A stretch of 64,000 nt of DNA from assembly GCA_963995505.1 (NCBI GenBank), contig OZ023190.1:12456092-12520091 (forward strand), written 5' to 3'. Below the pieces are notes generated by a model. That model was not told where the DNA came from, did no database searches, and saw nothing but the letters and a program-made list of their open reading frames with translations. This document shows positions 32,821 to 42,488 of this stretch, in pieces; position 1 is the first letter of the stretch; the number at the start of each line of letters is the position of its first letter. A program made the position numbers and the translations under genes. Origin of the DNA: Hypericum androsaemum (Eukaryota > Streptophyta > Magnoliopsida > Malpighiales > Hypericaceae).

Positions 32821-33728
32821 GCGGTCCTAGCAGACAAATTCATTCTTTACACTTGTTAGTTTGACTGTTCGAGCGTTACGCTTGTTTGGGTTACTTTATA
32901 AGTTGCAATTAGTGCTTTATCTGCAAGAAGACATTATGAGGTTGTTTTCTAAAACGCGAAACATTATGAGGTTGTTCATCTTTTCAATAGCGGTGTTGAG
33001 GTACAAAAATAATATCGACATTGTCAACATATTTTGAGGTATCTGGTGTGGTCTCAAAGTGACCGGGTGGCCGATGTAGTCTCAAAGTGACCGGTGGGTG
33101 GTGTTGTCTCAAAGCGATCACTTCCGGTTTTGAGTTGGAAAGAGATTGTTAATGGTCTCCCCTCCATCGAGTCCGATGACGGTCTTACTTAGTCGAAACC
33201 GGTGACGATAGACAGCTTTGTTGTGTTGTCCTTGATTCACTTCAGCTTGTCCTTGGATGACAACGTCCTTCCGTGGTAAATTGGCCTTTACTTTGGACTC
33301 ATAGGTTAGAATGAGGAGATTCTCGTGGCTATATAAAGGCGAGACATGTATTTACAACTTTGTTTTCAAGAGCCTTTCCTAATTCGGATCAGAAGCAGGT
33401 CTAAACAAAGCGCCAAGTCCCGGTATTAGCTTGCTCGATGAGTTCTGGCAAACTTTGGTAGATCAGTGGTAGATTTTGATTCGGACATCAGATTGAGCTG
33501 ATTCTTTTGGCTATGGAAAGGCAAGGCAAAGATCTACAACTTTATTGTTTACGAATTTTTTTGATTCGGAGCAGAAGAAGGTCAACAATACAAGTCAAGG
33601 CGGACGTTCACTTTGGGTTCGAAGCTGGACGCTTTGAGAGGCAAAGCGTCCATTTTTTAAAATTGCCAGCCCGCTTTAGGAGCTTTAGCCTGGAGGGTGC
33701 GGATGTGTGCTTTAACCTACAAGTAGGG

Positions 33729-33958
33729 AACCCGGATGGGGCGCTTTGACCTACAAGGCAAGAACCCGGATGGGCGCTTTGACCTACAAGGCGGGAGCCC
33801 GGATGTACGCTGTGACCTACAAGGCGGGAGCCTGGATGGGCACTTTGACCTACAAGGCGAGAACTCGGATGTACGCTTTGACCTACAAGGCGGGAGCCCG
33901 GATGGGCGCTTTGGCTCTCAAGGCGGGAGCCCAGAGGGCGTTTTGGACCGTGAGGCGG
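33729..33958. repeat. 33-bp minisatellite in solo LTR B
   Basis: About seven units of GGGCGCTTTGACCTACAAGG plus GCGGGAGCCCGGAT. The period is a multiple of three, so all frames stay open on both strands (for example repeated DGRFDLQGGSP). This explains the long open frames here without a gene. Confidence 0.9.
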
Positions 33959-34150
33959 TAAGACTGTTTTGAGGCCCAAAATGACCAATTCCGTTTTTAG
34001 TTTTGAAGGCGAGTTGAGCAGAGTGGCCCATTTGTTAACGTGGGAGGACGGGTCGAATGGAGTAGCCCACTTTGATGAGTTGGGCGGTTGAAAGTTCATT
34101 TGGGCTTTGCGTGCGGTTTGCTTGAATCACGGAAGGTCCGCTTCGACCGT

Positions 34151-34320
34151 GAAGGCGGGAGGACGGCATAGCGAAAGTCCTGCTTTGGGCTTGAAGGCGG
34201 GAGGATGGCATAACGAAAGTCCCGCTTTGGGCTTGAAGGCGGGAGGATGGCATAGTGAAAGTCCCGCTTTAGGCTTGAAGGCGGGAGGACGGCATAGCAG
34301 AAGTCTCTCTTTGGGCTTCC
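34151..34320. repeat. 42-bp minisatellite in solo LTR B
   Basis: Four units containing GAAGGCGGGAGGATGGCATA and AAAGTCCCGCTTTGGGCTT at a 42-bp period. It also holds several frames open. Confidence 0.9.
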
Positions 34321-34742
34321 AAACGGTAAGAGGCTATGTTCCCGCTTTGGACTTCCGGGCGGTAAGAGACCGCTTTGGGTTTCTAAGCAGTAAGGGTCGG
34401 CCTGCTTCAGCCTCGAAAGCGGTAGGGCCTGGCAAGATGTCCACTTTAGGCAATGACAGATTTAAGATGGGATTTTATATAGAGGTTCTTGAAGATCGAG
34501 TCAATTGATATTTTCCTAAGTTGGGCCGGGATTCTCAATATTTGGGCAAGATTTGGTAGCTTCCTCTTTAGGCCATGATTGCTTGGTCGTCACGGTTTGA
34601 AGCTTCCTATTCGAAGACGGGATCTGCGTATTTGAGGAAGACGGCTTGAATTTTTCTATTCTAAGCCGGGTTGATTTGGAAGCAATATATTCGTTCAGGA
34701 CGAGTTTCCTTGCCTTGGAGGACGGAGCTAGGTCAAAACGTT

Positions 34743-34752
34743 CTATATAAAA
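34743..34752 (+). promoter_or_regulatory. LTR TATA box (solo LTR B)
   Basis: CTATATAAAA about 180 bases before the LTR end, matching the TATA of solo LTR A in position and surroundings (followed by GGGCTCGGG versus GGGCCCGGG). Confidence 0.65.
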
Positions 34753-34929
34753 AGGGCTCGGGTGAAGGAGAAGAGGACACCAACACAACACAACAACTTC
34801 TTTACTATCTTTGGTTCTTTTCCTTTCCGTCCGTAGTTCGTAGCTTAGCGTAGCCTAGCCTTAGCATAGTTAGGACGACCACTTCGGACCGTCCTAGTTT
34901 ATTTTTTCTCATTTTCCCGCAACAAGCGG

Positions 34930-35258
34930 TAATAACTCTTTAGATTTCAAGTTCAATGCTTGGATTACTTTTGGAACGAGGGACCAGTCCACATATAAAC
35001 ATGCAACAAACAACAGGAATTATGCACCAACACACCCAGAGAATCCTGCTCCTTGTAGATCAGAAAAAAAGAAAGAAAAGCATTTGACTTTGTAGAAAGC
35101 AACCACGGCCACATGGAGAAACCCAATCCAAATTCCAAAGGCATGCCTTCACTTGGGATGAGGGATTAGCCGCTTCCCGGGCCTACACGGTACTTTACAC
35201 AAACGACTTTGTTTTGTCATTGATGTGTGCTTTTCAGCTGCTGCAAACCCAAGAGGCG
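34930..35258. other. Short intergenic spacer
   Basis: No gene or repeat recognised. Confidence 0.5.
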
Positions 35259-35267
35259 AGCACTTTT

Positions 35268-36369
35268 AAGGTTTTTTTTAAGAAGAGTGGCTCGAGGCCT
35301 ATATTATAATAAATAGTTCACAAGACGGAAAGAGAAATACATAAACAACATACGAAGATAGAGGAACAGAACACGAAAGCCCGTCCTAAAGGTGTAGAGA
35401 GGCAAGGGTGGAGGTGAAGGACGGACGAAAGGATACGAAAGCCGAATGTCCAAGGCGTAAAACAGCCAAGACAAGCATCGGCTAATAACCATAAGGTCGA
35501 ATCATAGACACAGCCTTGTGGGCATCCGAATACATACAAAATGCACGCAAATGAGAGCTCAGATCGAACGAATCCAACTGAGGCAAGTTTATCCACCTGC
35601 ATCAACAGGAAAGAATCCGAGATCTATACGAATCTCAGATCAGACATAATCTGATCCAGGCAAAATAACACACTACACAAATAACCAGCAGAATCAAAGA
35701 CACAAGGCCTGTGAAGAGGCTGAGAACAAAACAACATAAGAACAGGGACATAAACAGAAACTAGAAATGGAAGAACAACAAATAAAGCCAAAAAGGACTG
35801 GAGGGGCTGTCAACGGCGACCAACCCTCCGCCTGCCATGAAGGGCTGCCCCTGGGTGGCCTGTGCTGGGCAGGTCCCGGCGGCTGGGTGGAGGGACTGAG
35901 TAGACAGTGGTTGGGTGGTCTTAGCTTAACCCGGCTGAGCGGCTAAGGCGGGGGCGAGGCGACGGGTTTGAGCCAACTTTTCTCCTGCTTTAGAGACTGT
36001 TGCTGGACGCGGCTAAGGATAAGAGAGGCTTGCTGCGAGCTGCTCCTGGAAAACGCGGTCGACTACGAAAGCTGGTGTGCGCAGTCGGAGAAGTCGAGGT
36101 CGGGGAGGCGACACTGGAATGCGTTACAGGTGAAGGGGCGAGTGGATTTGTTAAAGCTGGGAGGAAAAAAAGCAAAGAAAATGGAGAAACCGTTCCAGAA
36201 AGGGTTGAGGAGGGTGTGGAAGCGAGGGGGAAGGCAGAGATGGAAGGAAGGTAGGGAATGAGGAGGAAGCAGCGGAAGGAGTAGAAGAGGAGGGCAAAAG
36301 AGTAAGAACCCAATTAAGGGAAGAGCTTCTCTCTAGAAGTCTAGAGAGAGACATTTTTAGAGATATTGT
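35268..36369 (-). mobile_element. Possible retroposed segment, minus strand
   Basis: The segment is bounded by a 9-bp exact repeat AGCACTTTT (35259-35267 and 36370-36378). Read on the minus strand it ends in a poly(A)-like run (AAAAAAAACCTT) next to one repeat, as a retroposed copy would. Its 5' half (35820-36310) is markedly GC-rich with an open frame of 107 codons (36313-35990, Ser/Pro-rich) that I do not recognise. It could be a LINE or SINE-like element, or a processed transcript. The boundary repeat is short enough to be chance. Confidence 0.4.
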
Positions 36370-36378
36370 AGCACTTTT

Positions 36379-37117
36379 TCAGGTTTAAAGACAAGAAAGT
36401 AAATGAAGGCCACAGCTGCAGAGAAAGTGTGTCATCTGTAGGAACTCTAAGAAGCCAAGCTGCAAAAGTTGTTCTGCTACACACTAGGATAGGGATCATT
36501 GTCAACTAGGCACTAGGATGATTTGTAACCCAAGAATTTGATAGATGACAACAAGTAAGCAGGCAAAGTAGTTCACCAGGGCTATGCGGTAAACCTCGTG
36601 CTCGCTGTGATATACAGCGAGGACTTCAGCCAAGAATTATATGCCGAATGTGAATGTAGCTGCAGCAAGGCCTCGTCTACTCGGATGAATCATTCAACTG
36701 TCTCGTGTCTAGTTTTAAGGAAAACAATGATTTATCTCATCGAAGTAGGATGAACAAGGGAAATAGCATTCGTCAACGTTGCAATTTGCATGTACAATTA
36801 ATAAAGGAAGAGCTTACAGGCAGCAAGTTAGAAAGAAAGATCAGTAAAGCAGGTTGTGATGGCACGCTTTAAAAGCACCATGGTGAACTAAACATCCATA
36901 AATACTACAAACTATCAATCAAATGCATAGAAATTTTTACATGGGAATGTGTACATGGAACCTTAGAAGTTGCAAACCATTAACTACCTTTCACATCAAG
37001 GACTGAAGCACGCTGATGGGGCATTTCTAATAGGTCTCCCTTTAAGCGCACGGAGAACACAGGAAACTCAGACAATCTTTCCCTCAGAGAAGCCAGGCAT
37101 GGAAGCACGAAGATCAG
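36379..37117. other. 3' flank of the CUE-domain gene
   Basis: No gene seen. It probably includes the 3' UTR of the CUE gene, which ends at 37118 on the minus strand. I could not place a polyadenylation signal with confidence. Confidence 0.5.
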
Positions 37118-38485
37118 TCAGAAGACATCGGGGTGGAAACGGCCGGGGATAGAGCTGCTTTGTTGAGCCTGCTTGAGGTGCATCGTCAACGCATAGTTGT
37201 TTATCTGTTGCAATTACAGAACACAACTAAATATGAGAACAGGAGAGCTGGTGCATACAATGCCATCATCAATAGATAATTATCTCTACCTCCAATGTCC
37301 TAACTTGCTCCTGGTACTGGGCTACGAGCTGTTTCAGTTGCTGCAACTCCTGGCTTTTATTGTCAGACTCTTTCTGTCGCTCATGCTGAATCGCCACAGC
37401 ACGTTTCAGTATAGCATTCTCTTGCATCAACACTTGGATTTGCTCCCTCAATATCACACTCTCCTAAACCATCAAACAACAAAGGCAAAGAATCACATAT
37501 ACAAACACCCCCAACGGAATGCAACGCAACCAAGGCACGCATTTGGCACAGCATTTGTCAAATCTAAATAACGGATAAACATCAATTTGTTTGGCTAACA
37601 ATGCACTCATCCATGTACAAATAACATAATATTACACAAATTTGATATTTGTTATCCGCAATATGCTAAAGGGCAATTCCCTATGCCTAAAACTCAACAG
37701 CCTCTTGATGGGAGTTCTTGGGAACAAAAAAGAAAAACAAGCAACCTGATGGTAGGAGTTCTTGGCAGCCTCACGGGCACAAATGGCCTTCTCGAGAGCC
37801 TCCAGCGCTCTGGAAGCCCGAGCCCTGGCATTATCCATGTCGGAAGCGCTCATCATCTCCCTAACAAAAAGCTCCACCCACTCTGCACCATCCACCGGCA
37901 ACGACGGCTGCGCGGGGGCAGCCTCCCCGTCAGTAGGCGGCAACACAATGCCCGCTGCGAAATCCCACAACCTCACATTAAACCCGAAACCCCGAACAAT
38001 CAAATAAACCTTACAAACCCTAACATTTCTACCTTGAGCAGCAGCAGCGGGCGCATCGTCGGGCCTCACCGACCCGAGACGAAGTTCGTTCAAGCTCTTG
38101 ATGGCGGAGTCCAAATCGTCCCCACATTCCTCGAGCGCCCTCTCCAGAACCTGCAACCAAGAAAAAAACATAAGACCCCAAAATTACACCGATTGCCACC
38201 GGAATCCAATTGGGTCACACACAAAATCGACCCCCAAACCCTCACCTGCGTGTCCATGTCGGGGAAAAGGGAGGCGAGCTGAAGGACGAGATGCGAGGAG
38301 CGAGACGAGAACGGGTTGAAGGAAGGAGACGAAGAAGAAGAAGCGAAACGGAGCCTCTTGGATTTGGAAACGGATGAGGGAGAGAGAGAAGAAGAAGAAG
38401 ACGGTGAGGAGGAGGAGGAGGTTGAATTATTAATATTACTTAATTCTTCGAAAAAGGATCTCTTCCCCAACACGATCGCAGACAT
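37118..38485 (-). CDS. CUE-domain ubiquitin-binding family protein, five exons, intact
   Basis: The gene reads on the minus strand with exons 38485-38246, 38150-38033, 37954-37746, 37463-37290 and 37204-37118. Every intron is GT-AG and all frames join, giving 275 residues. The start MSAIVLGKRSFFEEL and the end QAQQSSSIPGRFHPDVF match the conserved termini of a plant family annotated as ubiquitin system component Cue (Arabidopsis At5g32440-like). A Ser-rich stretch (residues ~20-60) is followed by a CUE-like domain at ~63-108 (LASLFPDMDT, LERALEECGDDLDSAIKSLN). A coiled coil follows at ~165-250 (REMMSASDMDNARARASRAL, QVLMQENAILKRAVAIQHE). CUE domains bind ubiquitin; the precise role of this family is not established. 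It is the one clearly intact protein gene here and is uninterrupted by transposons. The start codon is supported by the conserved N-terminus. Confidence 0.95.
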
Positions 38486-39049
38486 AGTTTCTGCCCCTAA
38501 ACCCTCCGGCGACCACCGCGACCTCTTCTCTCTCCCCGCCGCCGCCGCCGTTGTCGTCCACGTTTCCGATTCCGGTTGGATTTACGAGATGGGTGTGGGT
38601 CGGGTCCTTGATGGGGCGGGCTTCTGTCTCTCTCTGGTTTTGTGTGTCATAGTTTTTAGTTTTGTGTTTTTTTTTGGCGATCTCAAGGAAGTTGGGAGAG
38701 GGGGATATGCAAAAGAAAGAGCGAGTTTGTCCCCGCCAAGGCAATCAAGCGGCGACTTGTTAGTTAGGTTACGTCAAATTCTACAATCTACTTTCGCGAC
38801 TTTTTTTAAGTTTGGCGATAAATTATGAGTTATTTGCTTCTTTGATATTGTAATAACATTTGCATGGATTTATCGGTTAAGATAGCATTAAAACAAAAGA
38901 ATGAAAGTGTAAGGGTGGTAGATTTATTTATAACATGATATGAAATCAAGTTGATTTTTTCTGTTCATTGTTGTGTTCACACGATTTCTATTTTATCATG
39001 TGTTGTTGTATATTTCGTATGAGTTTAGTTATGTTTTTATTCGTTTTCA
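38486..39049. other. Upstream region of the CUE-domain gene
   Basis: The first ~100 bases beyond the start codon are GC- and CT-rich on the minus strand, as expected for a 5' UTR (CCGCCGCCGCCGT repeat near 38539). I cannot place a TATA box. From ~38800 it becomes AT-rich and grades into the gypsy element. Confidence 0.5.
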
Positions 39050-39217
39050 GCGTGTCCAGCTAAGTCTTGTGTCGTTTTTATATGATCATGTCATGGGATA
39101 GTTGTCTATTGTGTGTCGTATATTTGGGCAGGTATTTGGAGCTGTTCATGAACAAATGGAGCAACGACGGAAGGACGAGAAGAAAAGAGAAGGATCTTAC
39201 CTGACCTAGCGGGTGCT

Positions 39218-39243
39218 GACCCCCTAGCGGCCGCTAGGGGGTC
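39218..39243. repeat. Perfect 26-bp GC palindrome in the gypsy LTR
   Basis: GACCCCCTAGCGG followed at once by its exact reverse complement. Partial copies of the CTAGCGGNCGCTAGG core lie at ~39205, 39275 and 39290, and a related one at 52725-52760 beyond the integrase. Confidence 0.95.
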
Positions 39244-39494
39244 CTGACAGAAGATGCTGGAAATTGGCCCCTAGCAACCGCTAGGTACATAGCGGTCGCT
39301 AGGTCCCGCGAGGCTGAAGGAAATTTACTTCTTATTTAGTCAGAATTTCGATCCGTTTTAATTATATTCGACTTTTGGCCTCCTGTTTTGGCCCTAGGAC
39401 TATAACTATATTATTTATTACATTATTTGGCTAGCAAGACTTTTAGTTTAGGTGAACTCCTCTAAGTTTTCCTATTTTCTAGCTAGGCATTTGG

Positions 39495-39504
39495 CTATAT
39501 AAAG
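39495..39504 (+). promoter_or_regulatory. LTR TATA box of the gypsy element
   Basis: CTATATAAAG followed by GCC, in the position expected for an LTR promoter, roughly 870 bases before the LTR end. Confidence 0.55.
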
Positions 39505-40375
39505 GCCATTGTCTCTTATATTTATTCAATACTTTCTACTGCAACATTGAGGCAACTTTGGGAGATCAATGAAGTCATAATTCTGTTCAGATTCGTAAAG
39601 GAGATTGGCAAGGCTTGCTCGAACGACTAAGCCCCCTCTTTCTCTTACTTGTGCTTTTCGTTATGATGTTCTTTATTATTATCTCTTTCTTCATTGTTAT
39701 TCTTAGCGAGTAGATTTTCTTAGAGTGTGATGCCCTAATATGTGATTGATTACCTATGTGAATTATGGTTCGAATATTCTAAGTATTAGTTGTTAATTGG
39801 TGTGCTTAATACTTGGCCTAACTTGATCACTTAGGCTATGATTATAATTGATGAGAGTGAACCGAGAGGCACTCGAATTAATAGAAAAACTAGTTACCAT
39901 GTTCTTAGTTATTAATGAGATATCTTGATATTGTAAGAATAACCCGCTATGAGAAATTGTCATAATTTAGATTAGTATAGTTCTAAGTCTAATTGATGAG
40001 CAAAAGTATTAATTAGTAACTTAGGTCTTTGCTATCTTAGTTTTATCTCTCTAATGAGCAAAAATGTTAGTGGGATGTATTAGGATACTCCGGGTACTAG
40101 TTAGAATTTCATAAGAACAATAATGTCGACATAGGTAGTCAATCCATAGGGTATCGTGCTTGTTTGTCTCCATCGAATTTACAACTCTTTCAATTGCATT
40201 TTTAATTTTGTTTATTTATTTGCAAACTCTATCAACCTTATAAATCTCTTAATTCTCTCGTTTCACATTATTACTTGCCTTGATTTCGTGGTCAACCCTC
40301 AGTTCGAAACTCTACTTATTCACTATACTATTTGATTGTGCATTTTATTGCTTGTCAATTTTTTGTATATCAAAT

Positions 40376-40391
40376 TAGCGCCGTCGATACA
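40376..40391 (+). promoter_or_regulatory. Gypsy primer-binding site
   Basis: TAGCGCCGTCGATACA, a decayed form of the TGGCGCCGTTGCC-type site common in plant Athila/Tat elements, directly after the TATATCA LTR end. Confidence 0.6.
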
Positions 40392-40486
40392 GAACTGAGA
40401 TTTTAGGACATAAAATCAAAAGTAATTAGTTTTCTCTAGCAAACTTGCTGATTTCGTGTGCTTTCTTTTTCAGGATTCTCTTGTGT

Positions 40487-41754
40487 ATGCCAAGAACTCG
40501 GAGTGAAGGACTAGACCTTGACACAAATACAGTGCTTGAGGTTGACATCAGAGTACTCAAAAGGGTAATTAGACATGAAAAGCGGGACCAAGCGAGATCA
40601 ATGGCACGCCACAAAGAAGGACACTGCTGGAATCATCCGTTCCTACATGGACTGGGAATCCTAATGGTTAACAATAATCACCTGTAGGTCCCAACTCTTT
40701 TCAGATCCCAGCAGCAGTCGTCGAAATACTGCAAACCTCGATCCAATTTGGTAGATTACCAAGTGAAGACCCTCAAGACCATCTCTCTCAGTTTGAGGAC
40801 ATCTATAATATCATAAAGTTTCAAGGGGTCGATGATGATATTTTGAAGCTGCGTCTCTTCCACTTTTCCTTGAAGGACCGAGCTCGCACTTAGTATAATA
40901 AGTTGAAGGGAGAGACGATTCAGAGTTGGAATGACTTGGCCTATACTTTTCTTCGAAAGTTCTTCTCGATGGTTAAGTCAGCGAAGCTCTTGCGGGACAT
41001 AAACACTTTTACACAATGTGATGGGGAGAGCATCTATGAAGCTTGCAAAGAAGATGATCATGTCACTATGGATTGTCCAATGATGGAGGAACTTCAGGCA
41101 GTTGCTGATAGACAACTACCAGGTCTGGGCTACTCAAAGAAAACCACTGCTCAGCCAAATTTCTCCCGATTTGGCAAACAGGCAAATAACACTGGTAATT
41201 AGTAAGAACCCAAGCAACCATATTTGAGGGATCAAGTCAAAGAAATGGGTGAGAAAATCGATCAACTAGTAGAAGACCAAGTTAATATCTTTTCCAAAAT
41301 TGACCAACTGGTAGGGGTAGTCCAGCAATCCATCCAACAACAAAGTATCACTGTGCATCGGATGGATCGTTGCGAAGCGCGTCAACAAGAGTTTGAGACA
41401 TACCTGAAGGGGCAGGCCACACAACTCAAGAAGATGGAGATCAAACTTGGAAACTTGGCTGCAGCAAATACTCGAAGACTAACAGGTTCCCTTCCAAGCA
41501 ACACGGAGGCCAACCCTAAGGGAGATGCCAAAGCCATCACCTTAAAGAGTGGCAAGAAGATTGAAGGAGCCACCAAGACAACCAAATCACCCAAGGCAAA
41601 GGAGCCTAAAAAGGAGAAGGAACCTGTGCAAATTGAAGAAGAGGAGGAACCCTATGTTCCCCACCACCTAAGATTCTACCACCATCATTTTTTCAATGAC
41701 TCAAGAAGCAACCAGTGGTGGACGAAAGGTTCCTTGGCTTTATCAAAAAGATGA
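40487..41754 (+). pseudogene. gag: Athila/Tat-type gag, broken and internally deleted
   Basis: The start is probably ATG 40487 (MPRTRSEGLDLDTNTVLEVD). The capsid-like domain follows after a frame change (DPQDHLSQFEDIYNIIKFQG, then LFHFSLKDRART, a TAG where Trp is usual, YNKLKGETIQSWNDLAYTFL). After QCDGESIYEA it jumps to CKEDDHVTMDCPMMEELQAV, so the usual middle of the protein is missing. A coiled, Gln-rich and Lys-rich tail (41224-41750) follows. Confidence 0.88.
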
Positions 41755-42338
41755 AGGGCATTCAAATCAACATTTTCTTCTTGGAGATGCTAGACCAAAT
41801 GCCACATTATGCCAAATTCCTCAAGGAGCTTCTCACAAAGAAGAAGAAGAAGAAGTGGGACAAGGAAGAAACTGTCTCTTTGACCGCGAACTGCAGCTCA
41901 CTCATATCCAAGAATTTGTCGTCTAAGCTTAAGGATCCAGGAAGTTTTACTATACCTTGTTATATTAGTGATGTTGAATTTGCAAAAAACCTTTGTGATC
42001 CTAGTGCCAGTATTAGTCTCATGCCTTTAACTATTTTTAGGCAACTCAGACTTGGAGACCTCAAGCCAACTGAGATGCGTCTTCAGCTAGCAGACCAAAT
42101 GGTCACGAGGCCACATAGAATCGCGAAAGATGTGCTAGTCAAGTTTGAGCAATTCTATATTCCAGCAGACTTCGTGGTCTTAGATTTTGACCCCGACAAG
42201 AATTGCCCTCTCCTCTTGAGGATACCATTCCTCAATACTAGCCATGCTCTTATCGATATCAATGGAGGAAAGTTGACTCTATGCGTTGGTGATGAGACAG
42301 TGGAGTACCAAATGGCCAAGGCAATACAACACCACTAG
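41715..42338 (+). pseudogene. pol: Gypsy aspartic protease region
   Basis: The frame encodes ...FTIPCYISDVEFAKNLCDPS and ASISLMPLTIFRQLRLGDLK, then RLQLADQMVTRPHRIAKDVL. In Athila-type proteases the active site reads DLGAS; here it is DPSAS, so the Asp is kept but the conserved Gly is lost. The stretch FIPADFVVLDFDPDKNCPLL-like and INGGKLTLCVGDETVEYQM are also typical of the family. Confidence 0.85.
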
Positions 42339-42488
42339 GAGGATGAAGCTTGCATGCTCATCGAATTGATGCCCGATGTAACTCTTGGTTTTGAAGATAA
42401 ATAGAACGGGAATGAGGAATCTACTGAACAAGCATACCAAGTTAAAAAGGTCGAAGAAGATGAAGAGGTAGACAAGGAGGAAGCCAAA

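Larger units (their letters stand above)
32994..34924 (+). mobile_element. Solo LTR B, minisatellite-rich family (1931 bp)
   Basis: Begins TGTTGAGGTACAAAAAT and ends CCCGCAACA, flanked by a perfect 5-bp duplication AGCGG (32989-32993 and 34925-34929). It shares with solo LTR A the start, an internal module (GGAAAGGCAAG, AAAGATCTACAACTTT) and the promoter-proximal end. Between these, its tandem arrays differ entirely from those of A. Confidence 0.88.
39050..40372 (+). repeat. 5' LTR (start uncertain) of the gypsy element
   Basis: The segment precedes the primer-binding site and carries a TATA box (CTATATAAAG, 39495) and a palindrome-rich block at 39205-39310. Its end, TATATCA, is followed by the primer-binding site, as in Athila/Tat elements. 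With no 3' copy to align, the start at ~39050 is an estimate. Confidence 0.55.

Noticed and set aside
33608..34508. Open frames of 133-163 codons with repeated peptides
   Set aside because: They come from 33-bp and 42-bp minisatellites within a solo LTR; periods divisible by three keep every frame open.
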